Shown piece by piece: positions 26,905 to 36,095 of a stretch of 64,000 nucleotides of DNA (within the stretch, counting starts at the first letter, position 1; each line of letters begins with the position of its first letter). The stretch spans positions 248,001 to 312,000 of the forward strand of contig NZ_BMJH01000003.1 in assembly GCF_014643175.1 (NCBI RefSeq). Direction: 5' to 3'. Both the position numbers and the translations under genes were made by a program. Source of the stretch: Hoyosella rhizosphaerae. GTDB taxonomy: Bacteria; Actinomycetota; Actinomycetes; Mycobacteriales; Mycobacteriaceae. The notes below the pieces were generated by a model. The model saw only the letters and a list, made by a program, of their open reading frames with translations, ran no database searches and was not told the origin of the DNA.

Positions 26905-27811
26905 CTCGTAGTTGTTCTACTGACTGAAAAGATCCGTTGTTGGTGCGCCAGTCCACGATCGCTTGACCTGTGACGGGTCCGATGCCTGGTAGCGCAGTGA
27001 GCTGTTCGACGGTGGCTGAATTGATGTTGACCTTTGTCGGCGCTTTTGGGGTTCCCGGTCCTGACGCCGAGGGACTCGTTTTGGCTTCTCCGCTGCTCAT
27101 GATCATGCTTACTACCGGTGCCGCGCTGTCAGCGCCGTCACGGTTCCCCACTACGATGTGGTCGCCGTCCTGGACGATGTGGGCGAGGTTGAGCGTGATG
27201 GTATCCGCACCTAGTTGTGAGCCTCCTGCGTGCGCTATAGCGTCAGCAACGCGCGCCCCAGCGGGCAGGGTGACAAGCCCTGGAGTGTGGATGTGGCCCG
27301 CCACGCTCACGACGATGTGCTCGGGTGGCTCCGCACTCATCGACAAGTTCTTTGTGTCGGCGTCTGACTTCGTGCCATCGAGAGATTCGCGGTGGCCGCC
27401 ATGCTGGTCCGGGTGACTGGGTTGGTCCGGGTCACTGGGTTGATCGGCGTGATTGGGTTGTGTCTCGACTTTCATGTCGCCTTGCACTAGCGCGAGTTGT
27501 GTTTCCGACGGGCCACCCCGCTGGGCCGCGACCGCGGCAAAAACCACCCCCGCGATGCCGACTCCAATAAGTGCGAGCGCACCTGCCTTCGTCAGAGAAA
27601 GCCGAGCTGGAATTGGAGGAACGCGGCGGGTTTCACCAAAAAAGTCGGGAGCATCAGCATTGTTTACAGGACGTGCAGCGGCAGCCGAGTCCGGATCATC
27701 CGCGAAACTCGTGTCATCGCCGACGGTCGCGTCGCCAGTAGTCGGCTGTCGAGCAGGCAAAGACATCAACGCGCGGTAGCGTTCCCTCGCCTTGTCCGTG
27801 TCATAGGGCAT
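26846..27811 (-). CDS. comEA: Competence protein ComEA (SLBB and helix-hairpin-helix)
   Basis: The 321-aa protein has a cytoplasmic N-terminus, one transmembrane segment (ALALIGVGIAGVVFAAVAA), a Pro/Asp/His-rich linker with a short repeated QPSDPD/QPSHPD stretch, an SLBB domain (VSVAGHIHTPGLVTLPAGARV) and two C-terminal helix-hairpin-helix motifs (INSATVEQLTALPGIG, LRDVRGIGPAKF). It binds incoming double-stranded DNA at the membrane and passes it to ComEC. ATG at 27811 is used; the frame is open to 27847. DnaA-box-like repeats lie just upstream. Confidence 0.88.
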   Translation of the reverse strand: MPYDTDKARERYRALMSLPARQPTTGDATVGDDTSFADDPDSAAAARPVNNADAPDFFGETRRVPPIPARLSLTKAGALALIGVGIAGVVFAAVAAQRGGPSETQLALVQGDMKVETQPNHADQPSDPDQPSHPDQHGGHRESLDGTKSDADTKNLSMSAEPPEHIVVSVAGHIHTPGLVTLPAGARVADAIAHAGGSQLGADTITLNLAHIVQDGDHIVVGNRDGADSAAPVVSMIMSSGEAKTSPSASGPGTPKAPTKVNINSATVEQLTALPGIGPVTGQAIVDWRTNNGSFQSVEQLRDVRGIGPAKFTQVREYLLH

Positions 27812-27863
27812 GGGCAGACAGTAGAGACCGAGCAGACAGCACAGCACGGACTACCTACAAGAA

Positions 27864-27925
27864 TGTGGATAACTCCATCGTGTGGATAACCGGCGCTGCG
27901 TAGATAACCCGCGCTGCGTAGATAA
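27864..27925. repeat. Tandem DnaA-box-like array between degV and comEA
   Basis: Two copies of TGTGGATAA (27864-27872 and 27881-27889), the reverse complement of the DnaA box TTATCCACA, are followed by two copies of GCGCTGCGTAGATAA (27893-27907 and 27911-27925), whose TAGATAA ends are degenerate versions. All four have the same orientation and lie 17-19 bp apart. The rest of the 120-bp gap between degV and comEA shows nothing else. Confidence 0.6.
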
Positions 27926-27931
27926 AAACGC

Positions 27932-28774
27932 TCAGAATTCCCGGCGGGCGAACATCGACACGCTGATCGCACCTGGGCCCAAATGCACCCCAAGGACCGC
28001 GCCGAGGTCAGTGATATAAGTGGCGTGAAACCCCTCAAGCCGTGCGGTCACGCGAGCCAACACATCGCGCGCCCGGTCCTCGGCCTCCAAATGCTGGACC
28101 GCGATGCTGACGTGTTCTTTTTGCCTTGCGGTCTCGACAGAAATATCGATTAACCGATTGATCGCTTTCGTCGCCGTGCGGGTTTTCTCCCGAATACCCA
28201 ACGCGCCATCTTCGAGCTGCAGCACAGGCTTAATGGCAAGTGCCGTCCCCAACAAGGCCGATGCAGCACCGATCCGCCCACCACGGCGGAGATTGTCGAG
28301 TTGATTCACGTAAACAAAAGAACTAGTTCTGTTGGCCGCGTCGACGGCCGTGTCGTACACCTCGTCACGCGTCGCCCCGCGGTTCGCTGCGACTGCGGCG
28401 GCTTGTACGACAAACGCCAAGCTAAACGCAGCTGCGCGCGAATCAACGACACGAACTGCTGAACCGATATCTGATGCCGCTTGGTGGGCTGCTTCCCAGG
28501 TGGAGGACAGTTTGCGCGAAAGGAAGATGCCTACCACTCCGTCGCCACCGCTGTCGCGCACTGCTTTGTCGAACACTTCGCGCAATTCCTCAGGCGACGC
28601 ACCTGCGGTCGAAACCCCGTTCGAACGCCATACCGCACTTGGAATTTCATCGACCCCTTCGCGGAGGTCGTTCCCGTTGTGAAGGACGTGAAGCGGGACA
28701 ACCCGGATATTATTTTGCGCAACCACGTCGGAGGGAAGTGTGGACGACGAATCAGTTACTACGATGACAGCCAC
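27932..28774 (-). CDS. DegV family fatty-acid-binding protein
   Basis: The 280-aa protein starts MAVIVVTDSSSTLP, the DegV signature, and has IFLSRKLSSTWEAAHQA near residue 85 and RVVDSRAAAFSLAF near 105. DegV (FakB-type) proteins bind fatty acids; in firmicutes they present them to the kinase FakA, but no such kinase is visible here. The neighbouring octT-like gene, 17 bp upstream, transfers acyl groups onto glycolipids in mycobacteria, so a lipid role is reasonable. Confidence 0.85.
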   Translation of the reverse strand: MAVIVVTDSSSTLPSDVVAQNNIRVVPLHVLHNGNDLREGVDEIPSAVWRSNGVSTAGASPEELREVFDKAVRDSGGDGVVGIFLSRKLSSTWEAAHQAASDIGSAVRVVDSRAAAFSLAFVVQAAAVAANRGATRDEVYDTAVDAANRTSSFVYVNQLDNLRRGGRIGAASALLGTALAIKPVLQLEDGALGIREKTRTATKAINRLIDISVETARQKEHVSIAVQHLEAEDRARDVLARVTARLEGFHATYITDLGAVLGVHLGPGAISVSMFARREF

Positions 28775-28791
28775 AGCTTCACCAACCTTCG

Positions 28792-29547
28792 TTAGCTTGA
28801 GCGCTCGGAAGTATCTGGGATTGCACGCTCACATGAAACGATAGCTGCCTCCATGAGCGTTGCGACGCGTTGATGCGCATCAAAGTTCCAGTGAATGCCG
28901 TCGGGGTTACCTTCGCCTGCCCTGAGGTGTTCGAATGTCGCTCCCGGAATGTCGACCACGGGGACATTATTTTTCGCAGCCCACGCGGCGATAGCGTGTG
29001 CAGTCCTTGGCTGGCCTGGTTGCACTCGCGCATACGACTCACTGTATTGCAGGGCAGGCAGCACCGCCACGATCGGTATGTCGGGTCGCACAGCGCTGAG
29101 TGCCTCGCGCATTTTTTCGAGGTACGACACGGTCACCGACGGTGGTAGCGCCATTGGCCAACCCAGTGGCGACAGTGCAGGTTGTAGTTTGCGGTAAACC
29201 GAACGCACAGCGGTACGTAGCCGAGTCGGCCGGATGTACCGGATTTGTTCCCGCAGAGCTGTTGGTAACGGCGACGGCAAGGAGTCCATGCCTCCCAGGG
29301 CAATAACGACGGCCCTTACGTGCGGGATGGTGGCCCACACCAATGGGTCTTGAGTTAGCGCCCACCACCCATCGCGGCTAGTCCACCCGACGCGCGCACA
29401 TAGGTGCGAACGCAACCCGAGTTTAGCGGCTACCAGGTTAGGCCAGATCTGCGGATGGTCTGCTGGGAGCCCACCTTTTGGCCCGAAGAATGACAGGGAA
29501 TCGCCGATGACCAGCAGCGCCGGGGATGCCGTGTTAGAGGGAGACAT
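28792..29547 (-). CDS. SGNH-hydrolase-like acyltransferase, OctT-like
   Basis: The 251-aa protein has LLVIGDSLSFFGPKGGLPAD (the GDSL serine block) near the N-terminus, GGMDSLP in the middle and a DGIHWN catalytic Asp-His near the C-terminus. In position it matches the mycobacterial OctT, which octanoylates diglucosylglycerate in methylglucose lipopolysaccharide synthesis. ATG at 29547 is chosen because the conserved domain follows at once; it overlaps the gpgP-like stop by 14 bp, so the two are coupled. The exact acyl donor and acceptor here are inferred. Confidence 0.75.
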   Translation of the reverse strand: MSPSNTASPALLVIGDSLSFFGPKGGLPADHPQIWPNLVAAKLGLRSHLCARVGWTSRDGWWALTQDPLVWATIPHVRAVVIALGGMDSLPSPLPTALREQIRYIRPTRLRTAVRSVYRKLQPALSPLGWPMALPPSVTVSYLEKMREALSAVRPDIPIVAVLPALQYSESYARVQPGQPRTAHAIAAWAAKNNVPVVDIPGATFEHLRAGEGNPDGIHWNFDAHQRVATLMEAAIVSCERAIPDTSERSS

Positions 29548-30208
29548 CGGGGGCAACTTCCGCGGATGAGTTCCACACATCGAGCCGCCACAGGCCAGTA
29601 TTGCTGAAGTGGCTGAGTTGAACCCAACTCGCGTTGCCGAGACCACCCAGTATTTGCCAGTGAGACACCGGAAGGTCCAGCAGTTTCGCTGTCAGCGCCG
29701 AGATGAGTCCCCCATGCGCTACGAGCACCACGGGGCGGTCGTTCCATGCTGCGAGATCGGCGTCACCATTGTCGTATCGGGCTAGCAGTTCCTCCACCAC
29801 GGGGACAGACCGTTGTGCAACGTCCACTCGGCTTTCACCGCCGGGAGGGGACAACGTCGCGTTCAGCCGCCACTGTGCGCGGGCACCTGGATGTTTAGCA
29901 TCCACGTCAGAGTGGGTCCAGCCTTGCCACTCGCCGAGGTGGGTTTCACGAAGCCGCACATCCGTGACGACGCCCATGCCCGCCTCGTCTCCCAGTGCCA
30001 CTGCGGTGTCGTAGGCGCGATGCAGGTCAGACGAGACGATCGCCACCGGTTTGCATCGTGCTAGCACCACCGCTGCGCGCGCTGCTTGATCTTCCCCGAG
30101 GGGTGACAGTGCGGTGTCAAGTTGGCCCTGCATTCTGCTCTCCGCGTTGTACACAGTCTGACCGTGTCGCAGAAGAAGCAGTTTTCGAACGGTGACCGGT
30201 GCGGTCAT
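29534..30208 (-). CDS. gpgP: Histidine phosphatase, GpgP-like (glucosyl-3-phosphoglycerate phosphatase)
   Basis: The 224-aa protein has the branch-1 histidine phosphatase motif LLLRHGQTVYNAESR with the phosphorylated His near residue 13, ETHLGEWQGW near 85 and VLVAHGGLISAL near 160. Mycobacterial GpgP at this locus dephosphorylates glucosyl-3-phosphoglycerate to glucosylglycerate. ATG at 30208 follows GGAGGG; a further ATG at 30226 is possible. It is followed by the OctT-like gene and preceded by rsfS, 29 bp away. Generic phosphoglycerate mutase-like activity is the alternative. Confidence 0.75.
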   Translation of the reverse strand: MTAPVTVRKLLLLRHGQTVYNAESRMQGQLDTALSPLGEDQAARAAVVLARCKPVAIVSSDLHRAYDTAVALGDEAGMGVVTDVRLRETHLGEWQGWTHSDVDAKHPGARAQWRLNATLSPPGGESRVDVAQRSVPVVEELLARYDNGDADLAAWNDRPVVLVAHGGLISALTAKLLDLPVSHWQILGGLGNASWVQLSHFSNTGLWRLDVWNSSAEVAPDVSL

Positions 30209-30237
30209 TCGTGAAGGTCCCTCCATGGTCGACCGAT

Positions 30238-30657
30238 TTAGTGATCCGTACCGTCTTCGGCTACATCTGCGTCGTGGTCGACAGCTGCGGGAACATTCTC
30301 AATGCCTTCAACCGGGATGACAGGGCAGTCTTTCCACAGGCGCTCAAGGCCGTAGTAGGAGCGCTCTTCACCGTGTTGGATGTGAACTACGAAGTCGACG
30401 TAGTCAAGCAGAGCCCAGCGGCCTTCGGAAGCACCCTCACGTCGAGTTGGCTTGAGGCCAATCTCACGGAGCTTTTCTTCAACATTGTCGACAATGCTGC
30501 TTACCTGACGCTCGTTTTCGCCGGTGGCGATGACAAAGCAATCAGTGATGACAAGATGCTCAGACACGTCGAGCACAACTACAGCGGTTGCCTTCTTTTC
30601 GTCAGCGGCAAGCGCGGCTATTCGGGATGCACGGATTGCGTCGTCAGATGCGGTCAC
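30238..30657 (-). CDS. rsfS: Ribosomal silencing factor RsfS
   Basis: The 139-aa protein has VVVLDVSEHLVITDCFVIATGENERQV and EGRWALLDYVDFVVHI, matching RsfS/Iojap, which binds ribosomal protein L14 and blocks subunit joining in starvation. It follows nadD by 24 bp, the usual bacterial pairing. Confidence 0.93.
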   Translation of the reverse strand: MTASDDAIRASRIAALAADEKKATAVVVLDVSEHLVITDCFVIATGENERQVSSIVDNVEEKLREIGLKPTRREGASEGRWALLDYVDFVVHIQHGEERSYYGLERLWKDCPVIPVEGIENVPAAVDHDADVAEDGTDH

Positions 30658-30681
30658 GGGGTTCTCCTTGGTATAGGCAAA

Positions 30682-31350
30682 TTACATGTATAACGAGCGT
30701 TTGGCGATGTATTGCACAACGCCATCGGGAACGAGGTACCAGACAGGGCGCCCATCACGGGCCCGGGCACGGCAGTCACTAGACGAAATTGCTAGCGCAG
30801 GAATTTCGATAAGTGTCACGGTGTCGTCTGGGTAGCCATCAAGGTGATGATCTAAGTGTTCAGTGTGAAGATCGTAGCCCGGCCGGCTGACTCCAACGAA
30901 TTTGGCTAAGTCGAAGATCTCTTCCCACTTCTGCCACGACAGAATGTTTGCCAAGGCGTCAGCACCGGTAATGAAGAAAAGTTCGTCATGCGGATGCCGC
31001 TCACGGAAGTCCCGAAGCGTGTCTACGGTTCGGGTGATTCCTGCGCGATCAATATCAACTCGGCTGACTGAAAACCGGGGATTTGAAGCGGTAGCGATCA
31101 CCGTCATCAGGTAGCGGTCCTCCGCCGCACTGACGTCACGGCCTTCTTTCTGCCACGGACGACCGGTGGGCACGAAGATTACTTCGTCGAGAAAGAACTT
31201 GTCTGCCACTTCACTTGCGGCGACGAGGTGCCCGTTGTGGATGGGGTCAAATGTTCCACCCATGACCCCGAGCCGTCGCCGAGTGCCCACACCGGACGGA
31301 GTCAACGGTGCGCCATGTTTGCCGGTGTCGTTCGCCGGGTCGGGTTGCAC
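30682..31350 (-). CDS. nadD: Nicotinate-nucleotide adenylyltransferase
   Basis: NadD makes nicotinate adenine dinucleotide from nicotinate mononucleotide and ATP. The nucleotidyltransferase motif [16 protein letters not shown] contains the HxGH signature; [10 protein letters not shown] and the C-terminal [13 protein letters not shown] follow. The 222-aa length includes about 27 residues before the core from a GTG at 31350; GTG at 31290 gives the more usual short N-terminus, and neither has a strong ribosome site. It lies 19 bp after the VWA gene and leads into rsfS. Confidence 0.92.
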   Translation of the reverse strand: MQPDPANDTGKHGAPLTPSGVGTRRRLGVMGGTFDPIHNGHLVAASEVADKFFLDEVIFVPTGRPWQKEGRDVSAAEDRYLMTVIATASNPRFSVSRVDIDRAGITRTVDTLRDFRERHPHDELFFITGADALANILSWQKWEEIFDLAKFVGVSRPGYDLHTEHLDHHLDGYPDDTVTLIEIPALAISSSDCRARARDGRPVWYLVPDGVVQYIAKRSLYM

Positions 31351-31369
31351 GAATGTTTACTTTACGTGC

Positions 31370-32800
31370 TCACACCGGCAGCAACCGCGCCACGACTGCC
31401 GCTAAGTGCTCAGCGGTGCGGCATTCGTGCATCGGAATGAGGTGTTTATACAAGTCGGCAGCGGAATCGCCGCTCCCCCATTGCGCCGCGGGTTCAGGAT
31501 TTAGCCAGTGCGCGTGGCGTGCGCGGCTGACAAGTTCGGCAAGTGCTGCAAGGTTCGGGTCACGAAAATTTGTGCGCCCGTCGCCGAGAATCAGCAGGGA
31601 GGTTCGTGAGGTGACAGCTGTGTCGAATCGTTCGTTGAACGTGGTGAATGCGTTGCCGTAGTCAGAGTGCCCGTCGAAAGCTACGAGGCGGGTATGTTGG
31701 ATCATGCTCGACACCGCTGTTCCCAATTCGGCGCTTGCGTCGAAAAATGAGGTCACTTCATCAGTTGAGTCGATGAAAGCGAAAATCCGTGTCTTCGAGA
31801 ACTGCTCGCTCAGCGCGTTCACTAACTGCAAGGTGAAGGTACTAAACCCGGCGACCGACCCAGAAAGATCACATAGGACGACCAGTTCGGGCCGTGAGTG
31901 TTTGGGCTTTTGCGCCACCAAGTCGATGGGTACACCCCCGGTGGTCATCGATTTACGCATTGTTCGACGAATATCGATGGTTCCGGTGCGGAATTTCTTG
32001 CGGCGAACAGCAAGGCGGGTGGCGAGTAACCGTGCCAACGGAACCACGGTTGCCTTGAGCGCTTGCAGGTCTTGGTCGGATGCGCGAAGAAAATCAACTT
32101 GCTCCGCAACCTTTGGTACCGCGTAGGAGGTCACCTTTTCTACGCCAAGCCGTTGTGCCACTCGCCGTTGCGTTTCCTGCTCAACCTGCGCGCGGAATCG
32201 CCGCACAAACTCGGTTGCGTTTCGTTTGGCAACTTCGTGAGCGAACGGCTCCGCAGTCGTACCGCTGGGTTCGGTGGAAATGCGGTCAAGCAATCCTGAA
32301 AGGAGTTTTCCGAGTATTTGGTCCGGAGATATCGCTTGTAAAGCTTGATAGGCCGAATACGATTGGCCGTTGATTGATCGGTATTGGCCAAGCTCCTCGA
32401 CAAGCAGGGTGACAACTTCGTCAAGTTCCGTCTTCGCCTCGTCTGAGTTGTCTGCCAGGAGCTCCGCAATAGTGTCTTGTAGCTTCGGAATATCGAGGTC
32501 GCCATCATCGTCCCGGGCTGGGTCAGCCGAACTCTCGTCATGGGCGGTTTTAGTGCCGACTGCGGCAGGAAACCAGAGGTCAAATAACCCGTCGAAGGTT
32601 GGGCGGTGAGTGTTTCGACGTACTAACGCGCACGCGAGTCCCTCCCGCACAACGGTCCGGTCAGCGAGCGCTAAGTGCGTGAGGACGCGCGCAGCATCGA
32701 CTGTTTCCGCGGGACCGACAGGCACGCCTTTGCCACGCAACGCCTCCACAAATCCAACGAGGTGGCTCGCGATGGGATGCTGCGGTTGCTTGTCCCCCAT
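31370..32800 (-). CDS. VWA-domain (CoxE-like) protein partner of MoxR ATPase
   Basis: The 476-aa protein has a long N-terminal helical region and a C-terminal von Willebrand factor A domain with the MIDAS motif in VLCDLSGSVAGFS near residue 320. It also has an Asp in FIDSTDE and SLLILGDGRTNFRDP. Such proteins partner MoxR AAA ATPases, which lie directly upstream here, and together remodel or insert cofactors into client proteins. The client is unknown. No transmembrane segment is seen. Confidence 0.85.
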   Translation of the reverse strand: MGDKQPQHPIASHLVGFVEALRGKGVPVGPAETVDAARVLTHLALADRTVVREGLACALVRRNTHRPTFDGLFDLWFPAAVGTKTAHDESSADPARDDDGDLDIPKLQDTIAELLADNSDEAKTELDEVVTLLVEELGQYRSINGQSYSAYQALQAISPDQILGKLLSGLLDRISTEPSGTTAEPFAHEVAKRNATEFVRRFRAQVEQETQRRVAQRLGVEKVTSYAVPKVAEQVDFLRASDQDLQALKATVVPLARLLATRLAVRRKKFRTGTIDIRRTMRKSMTTGGVPIDLVAQKPKHSRPELVVLCDLSGSVAGFSTFTLQLVNALSEQFSKTRIFAFIDSTDEVTSFFDASAELGTAVSSMIQHTRLVAFDGHSDYGNAFTTFNERFDTAVTSRTSLLILGDGRTNFRDPNLAALAELVSRARHAHWLNPEPAAQWGSGDSAADLYKHLIPMHECRTAEHLAAVVARLLPV

Positions 32801-32815
32801 GGTGTCGTCCTCGAT

Positions 32816-33673
32816 CTAGTTGAGGCGCAGTTCGACGAGTGCGCGTTGCTGATCAACCTGATGCTTCAAAATTACGCCCAAGGTCGTGCGCACCGCGTCG
32901 TCGTTCATTTTTGATTCCCCAAGCGCGAGCAGAGTGCGCGCCCAGTCGATCGTTTCCGCCACCGATGGGGCCTTCTTTAGTTGCATTCCGCGCAGCGCCG
33001 TAATGACGTCGACGATTTTCTCAGCGAACTTGTCCGGCAGTTCGGGCACTCGAGCTGCGAGAATCTTCCGTTCTCGAACTGGGTCAGGGTAGTCCATGTG
33101 GAGGAATAGGCAGCGCCGCTTCAGCGCTTCGGATAATTCTCGCGTGGCGTTTGAGGTGAGGACGGTGAAGGGCCTGCGGGTAGCTTCGATGGTGCCCAAT
33201 TCCGGCACTGTGACGGCGAAATCGCTGAGGACTTCAAGCAGTAATCCCTCAAACTCGATGTCCGCCTTATCCGTCTCGTCAATCAACAGCACGGTCGGGT
33301 CGGTGCGTCGAATTGCGGTCAGCAGGGGCCTCGTGAGCAAGAACTCCTCAGAAAAAACATCGTCGCGAGTGTCTTCCCAGCTATTTTCGTGTGCCGCCTG
33401 AATGCGCAGAATCTGCTTGGCGTGGTTCCATTCGTACAGTGCCCTGGCCTCGTCGACGCCTTCATAGCACTGGAGTCGAACGAGCTCAGCGCCCGCAGTT
33501 TGGGACACAGCACGGGCAAGTTCGGTCTTGCCTACTCCTGCCGGTCCTTCGATCAGAAGGGGTTTCCCGAGCCGGTCGGCGAGAAAAACCGCAGTCGCAG
33601 TCGCGGTATCTGCCAAGTAGCCGGTTTCAGCGAGGCGTTCGAGGACATCGCTTGGGGATGAAAAAAAGTTCAC
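32816..33673 (-). CDS. MoxR-family AAA+ ATPase
   Basis: The 285-aa protein has Walker A LLIEGPAGVGKTELARA near residue 40, Walker B VLLIDETDKAD near 110, a sensor region VLTSNATRELSEALKRR near 145 and an arginine finger in that segment. GTG at 33673 is chosen because GAGAGGG lies 5 bases upstream and the conserved domain follows closely; the open frame continues to 33745 without support. With the VWA protein downstream it forms a MoxR-VWA chaperone pair. Confidence 0.88.
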   Translation of the reverse strand: MNFFSSPSDVLERLAETGYLADTATATAVFLADRLGKPLLIEGPAGVGKTELARAVSQTAGAELVRLQCYEGVDEARALYEWNHAKQILRIQAAHENSWEDTRDDVFSEEFLLTRPLLTAIRRTDPTVLLIDETDKADIEFEGLLLEVLSDFAVTVPELGTIEATRRPFTVLTSNATRELSEALKRRCLFLHMDYPDPVRERKILAARVPELPDKFAEKIVDVITALRGMQLKKAPSVAETIDWARTLLALGESKMNDDAVRTTLGVILKHQVDQQRALVELRLN

Positions 33674-33705
33674 GCAGACCCTCTCGAAGGTGGGGATGGG
33701 ACAGA

Positions 33706-35001
33706 TTAAACGGGCCTGGTGTGGCCTTGTCCCCAGACAATCCACTTAGTGGAGGTGAGTTCCGGCAAGCCCATGGGCCCGCGAGCGTGCAACTTCTGTG
33801 TGGAGATACCAATTTCGGCGCCGAAGCCAAACTGCTCGCCGTCAGTAAACGCTGTAGACGCATTCACCATCACTGCCGCCGCATCTACGCGACTGGTGAA
33901 CTCTCGAGCAGCTGCGATGTCTGCTGTGACGATCGCTTCGGTGTGGCTGGTGCCGTACTTCTCAATGTGGGCGATAGCCTCATCAATTCCGGCGACAACC
34001 TTTACCGCCATGTCGAGGCTGAGGTATTCGTCAGCCCAGTCATCCTCACCGGCGGCGACCATGCCGGGAAGGTCGCCATGCAGTGTCACTTCGGCGTCCT
34101 CTAGCGCGCCAACAAGCCTGGGCAAAGCGACTGGTGCAATTTGTTCATCGATAAGCAGCGTTTCAGCCGTGTTGCACACGCTGGGACGACGTGTTTTTGA
34201 ATTCAACACAATGTTCTCTGCGATATCGAGGTCAGCCGCGGAATGTACATACACGTGGCAGTTCCCGACACCAGTTTCAATCGTAGGCACGGTGGCATCG
34301 CGGACCACCGCGTTGATCAGGCCTGCGCCTCCGCGCGGAATTACCACGTCGACGAGGCCACGCGCCTGGATGAGGTGCGTAACAGTAGCGCGGTCCTCGG
34401 TGGGCAGGAGTTGCACTGAATCAGCTGGCAGTCCGCTGTCTACCAGCGACGTGCGCAAAACATCAACGAGCGCAGTGTTCGAGTTGGATGCCGAACTCGA
34501 ACCCCGCAACAACACTGCGTTACCAGATTTCAATGCAAGGCCGAATGCATCGACAGTGACGTTTGGTCGTGCCTCATACACAATTCCGACCACACCGAGG
34601 GGCACTCGCTTCTGCACAAGTTCAAGCCCATTAGGCAGTGTTTTTCCTTGCACTACTTCGCCCACTGGATCGTCGAGTCCCGCGACCTGGCGGAGCCCTG
34701 CGGCGATCCCGTCGACGCGGGCTGGCGTGAGGCGGAGTCGGTCGAGCAAGCTTTCTTCAGTTCCGCTGGCTTTCGCACGCTCAATATCGTGGTTATTGGC
34801 CGCAATAATGGCGTCTACTGCGCCTAGAACTGCATCCGCAGCAGCATGGAGCGCACGATTTTTCTGCTCAGCATTGAGCAAGGCTAGGGTTCGCGAGGCC
34901 ACTCGAGCACGGCGGGCGGCGTTATGAACATCGCCGCGGAGATCTTGTTCGCCGTCGTTTGCACCGTCGCGCTTTGCATCAATTGTCGAGCCAGATGTCA
35001 T
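33706..35001 (-). CDS. proA: Gamma-glutamyl phosphate reductase
   Basis: ProA reduces gamma-glutamyl phosphate to glutamate semialdehyde in proline synthesis, using the product of proB, which is encoded 8 kb away. The 431-aa protein has [30 protein letters not shown] and the catalytic cysteine in [13 protein letters not shown] near residue 275. ATG at 35001 is used since TACCCT lies six bases upstream (possible leaderless start) and the protein then has normal length; the frame runs open to 35142 and would overlap the divergent kinase gene. Confidence 0.93.
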   Translation of the reverse strand: MTSGSTIDAKRDGANDGEQDLRGDVHNAARRARVASRTLALLNAEQKNRALHAAADAVLGAVDAIIAANNHDIERAKASGTEESLLDRLRLTPARVDGIAAGLRQVAGLDDPVGEVVQGKTLPNGLELVQKRVPLGVVGIVYEARPNVTVDAFGLALKSGNAVLLRGSSSASNSNTALVDVLRTSLVDSGLPADSVQLLPTEDRATVTHLIQARGLVDVVIPRGGAGLINAVVRDATVPTIETGVGNCHVYVHSAADLDIAENIVLNSKTRRPSVCNTAETLLIDEQIAPVALPRLVGALEDAEVTLHGDLPGMVAAGEDDWADEYLSLDMAVKVVAGIDEAIAHIEKYGTSHTEAIVTADIAAAREFTSRVDAAAVMVNASTAFTDGEQFGFGAEIGISTQKLHARGPMGLPELTSTKWIVWGQGHTRPV

Positions 35002-35086
35002 GTTCACAGGGTAGCCGGTTGAATGAAGGAAGATCTCACTACGGTTTGCTGATTCGCAGTGGCGGCACCGTGCCATGCTATTGGTT

Positions 35087-35944
35087 ATGAGTCGCATCGG
35101 TGTCGTAGGTAGCGTCAACATTGATTTGGTGACTACCACCACGCGCCTACCTCTTGCTGGTGAAACTGTGCGTGGGACCTCCTACGCTGAGATCCCGGGC
35201 GGAAAAGGCGCTAACCAGGCTAAGGCTGCGTCACATCTCGGCGGTCAAGTGTGGTTCCTTGGGGCTTTGGGAACTGACCGGTTTACGCCCGTGTTGCGCG
35301 AATCCCTTGAAGTTGCGGGAGTCCACGTACCTGAGTTGCGCCAGGTTGAGGGCCCTTGCGGTGTCGCCGCTATCACCGTAGATGCCGGTGGAGAAAACTC
35401 CGTTGTGGTGGTGGCGGGAGCGAATGCGACCATGACAAAACTTAGTGTTGAGGACCGTCGACGGATAACTGAGTGCGACGTGTTGTTGCTGCAGCTAGAA
35501 CTCCCTATCGAGATTGTTGAGGAGGCGGCAGCGTTGGCGTACCGATCGGGCACGGTTGTCATGCTCAATGCTTCGCCTGTCATGGAACTGTCGCCCGACT
35601 TGCTGGCCACAACTGATGTTGTGGTGGTGAATGAGCGCGAAAGCAACTTCTTCCATCGAGAGTTGCACCGTGTGCGTCATGTTGTGACGACACATGGTGC
35701 TGATGGCGCTCGCTACCGCGGCCCGGGCGGCGGGAGCATTGACACGGTTCCGCCTCGCGTTGACGTCGTTGACGCAACAGGTGCTGGCGATGCGTTTGTT
35801 GGAGCCTTGGCGGCGTTTTGGCACAACGGAGTGGACACGGCATTGCGGTGGGCGACCGCGTCTGGCGCTCTGGCGACGACGCAGGCTGGTGCGTTCGCTC
35901 CGCCGTTGACGCTGGTTGCTGAGTACGTCGACCACAACCGTTAG
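35087..35944 (+). CDS. PfkB-family carbohydrate kinase (ribokinase-like)
   Basis: The 285-aa protein has both PfkB signatures: [16 protein letters not shown] near residue 40 and [17 protein letters not shown] near 225, with the catalytic Asp in GAGD. The sequence around GSVNIDLV and the length fit ribokinases, but no ribose genes are adjacent, so the sugar is unproven. ATG at 35087 begins the conserved [12 protein letters not shown]; an ATG at 35075 is possible. Confidence 0.85.
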   Translation: MSRIGVVGSVNIDLVTTTTRLPLAGETVRGTSYAEIPGGKGANQAKAASHLGGQVWFLGALGTDRFTPVLRESLEVAGVHVPELRQVEGPCGVAAITVDAGGENSVVVVAGANATMTKLSVEDRRRITECDVLLLQLELPIEIVEEAAALAYRSGTVVMLNASPVMELSPDLLATTDVVVVNERESNFFHRELHRVRHVVTTHGADGARYRGPGGGSIDTVPPRVDVVDATGAGDAFVGALAAFWHNGVDTALRWATASGALATTQAGAFAPPLTLVAEYVDHNR

Positions 35945-35969
35945 GCGGCCGCTATCCCTAATACACTGC

Positions 35970-35975
35970 TAAGAT
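35970..35975 (+). promoter_or_regulatory. Possible -10 element of the ectoine operon
   Basis: TAAGAT matches the TAnnnT consensus, and transcription would start near 35982-35985. This gives an ectA leader of about 110 nt that contains two short coupled ORFs. No convincing -35 is seen, as is frequent in actinobacteria. Confidence 0.35.
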
Positions 35976-35984
35976 TATTTCAAT

Positions 35985-36035
35985 ATGACAATGGTCACAC
36001 ATGCGCCTTACCCAGCGGAAACGAGACCCAAATGA
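35985..36035 (+). CDS. Mini-ORF 1 in the ectA leader (16 aa)
   Basis: ATG at 35985 opens a 16-codon frame (MTMVTHAPYPAETRPK) that ends on an ATGA overlapping the next mini-ORF. The ATG lies 9 bases after the candidate -10, so it may be nearly leaderless. The sequence resembles mini-ORF 2 (both start MT and share an A-x-Y-P core). Real translation is not proven. Confidence 0.35.
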   Translation: MTMVTHAPYPAETRPK

Positions 36036-36082
36036 CAACAAGCAACGCGACCTACCCTGACAATTCACCCCAGCGTTGTTAA
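36032..36082 (+). CDS. Mini-ORF 2 in the ectA leader (16 aa)
   Basis: ATG at 36032 overlaps the stop of mini-ORF 1 as ATGA and encodes MTTSNATYPDNSPQRC. The stop is 13 bases before the ectA ATG, in a different frame. Coupled leader ORFs in this position could meter ribosome access to ectA, whose own ribosome site is weak. No known leader-peptide family is recognised. Confidence 0.35.
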   Translation: MTTSNATYPDNSPQRC

Positions 36083-36095
36083 AGTTGAAACACCG

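Noticed and set aside
27405-27460. Short repeat in comEA as a mobile-element mark
   Set aside because: It is an in-frame Pro/Asp/His linker repeat in the coding sequence and needs no mobile element.
33719-34927. Long plus-strand ORF of about 400 codons opposite proA
   Set aside because: It has no family motif, is Ser/Thr/Ala-rich in the style of antisense translation of a high-GC gene, and lies wholly inside proA.
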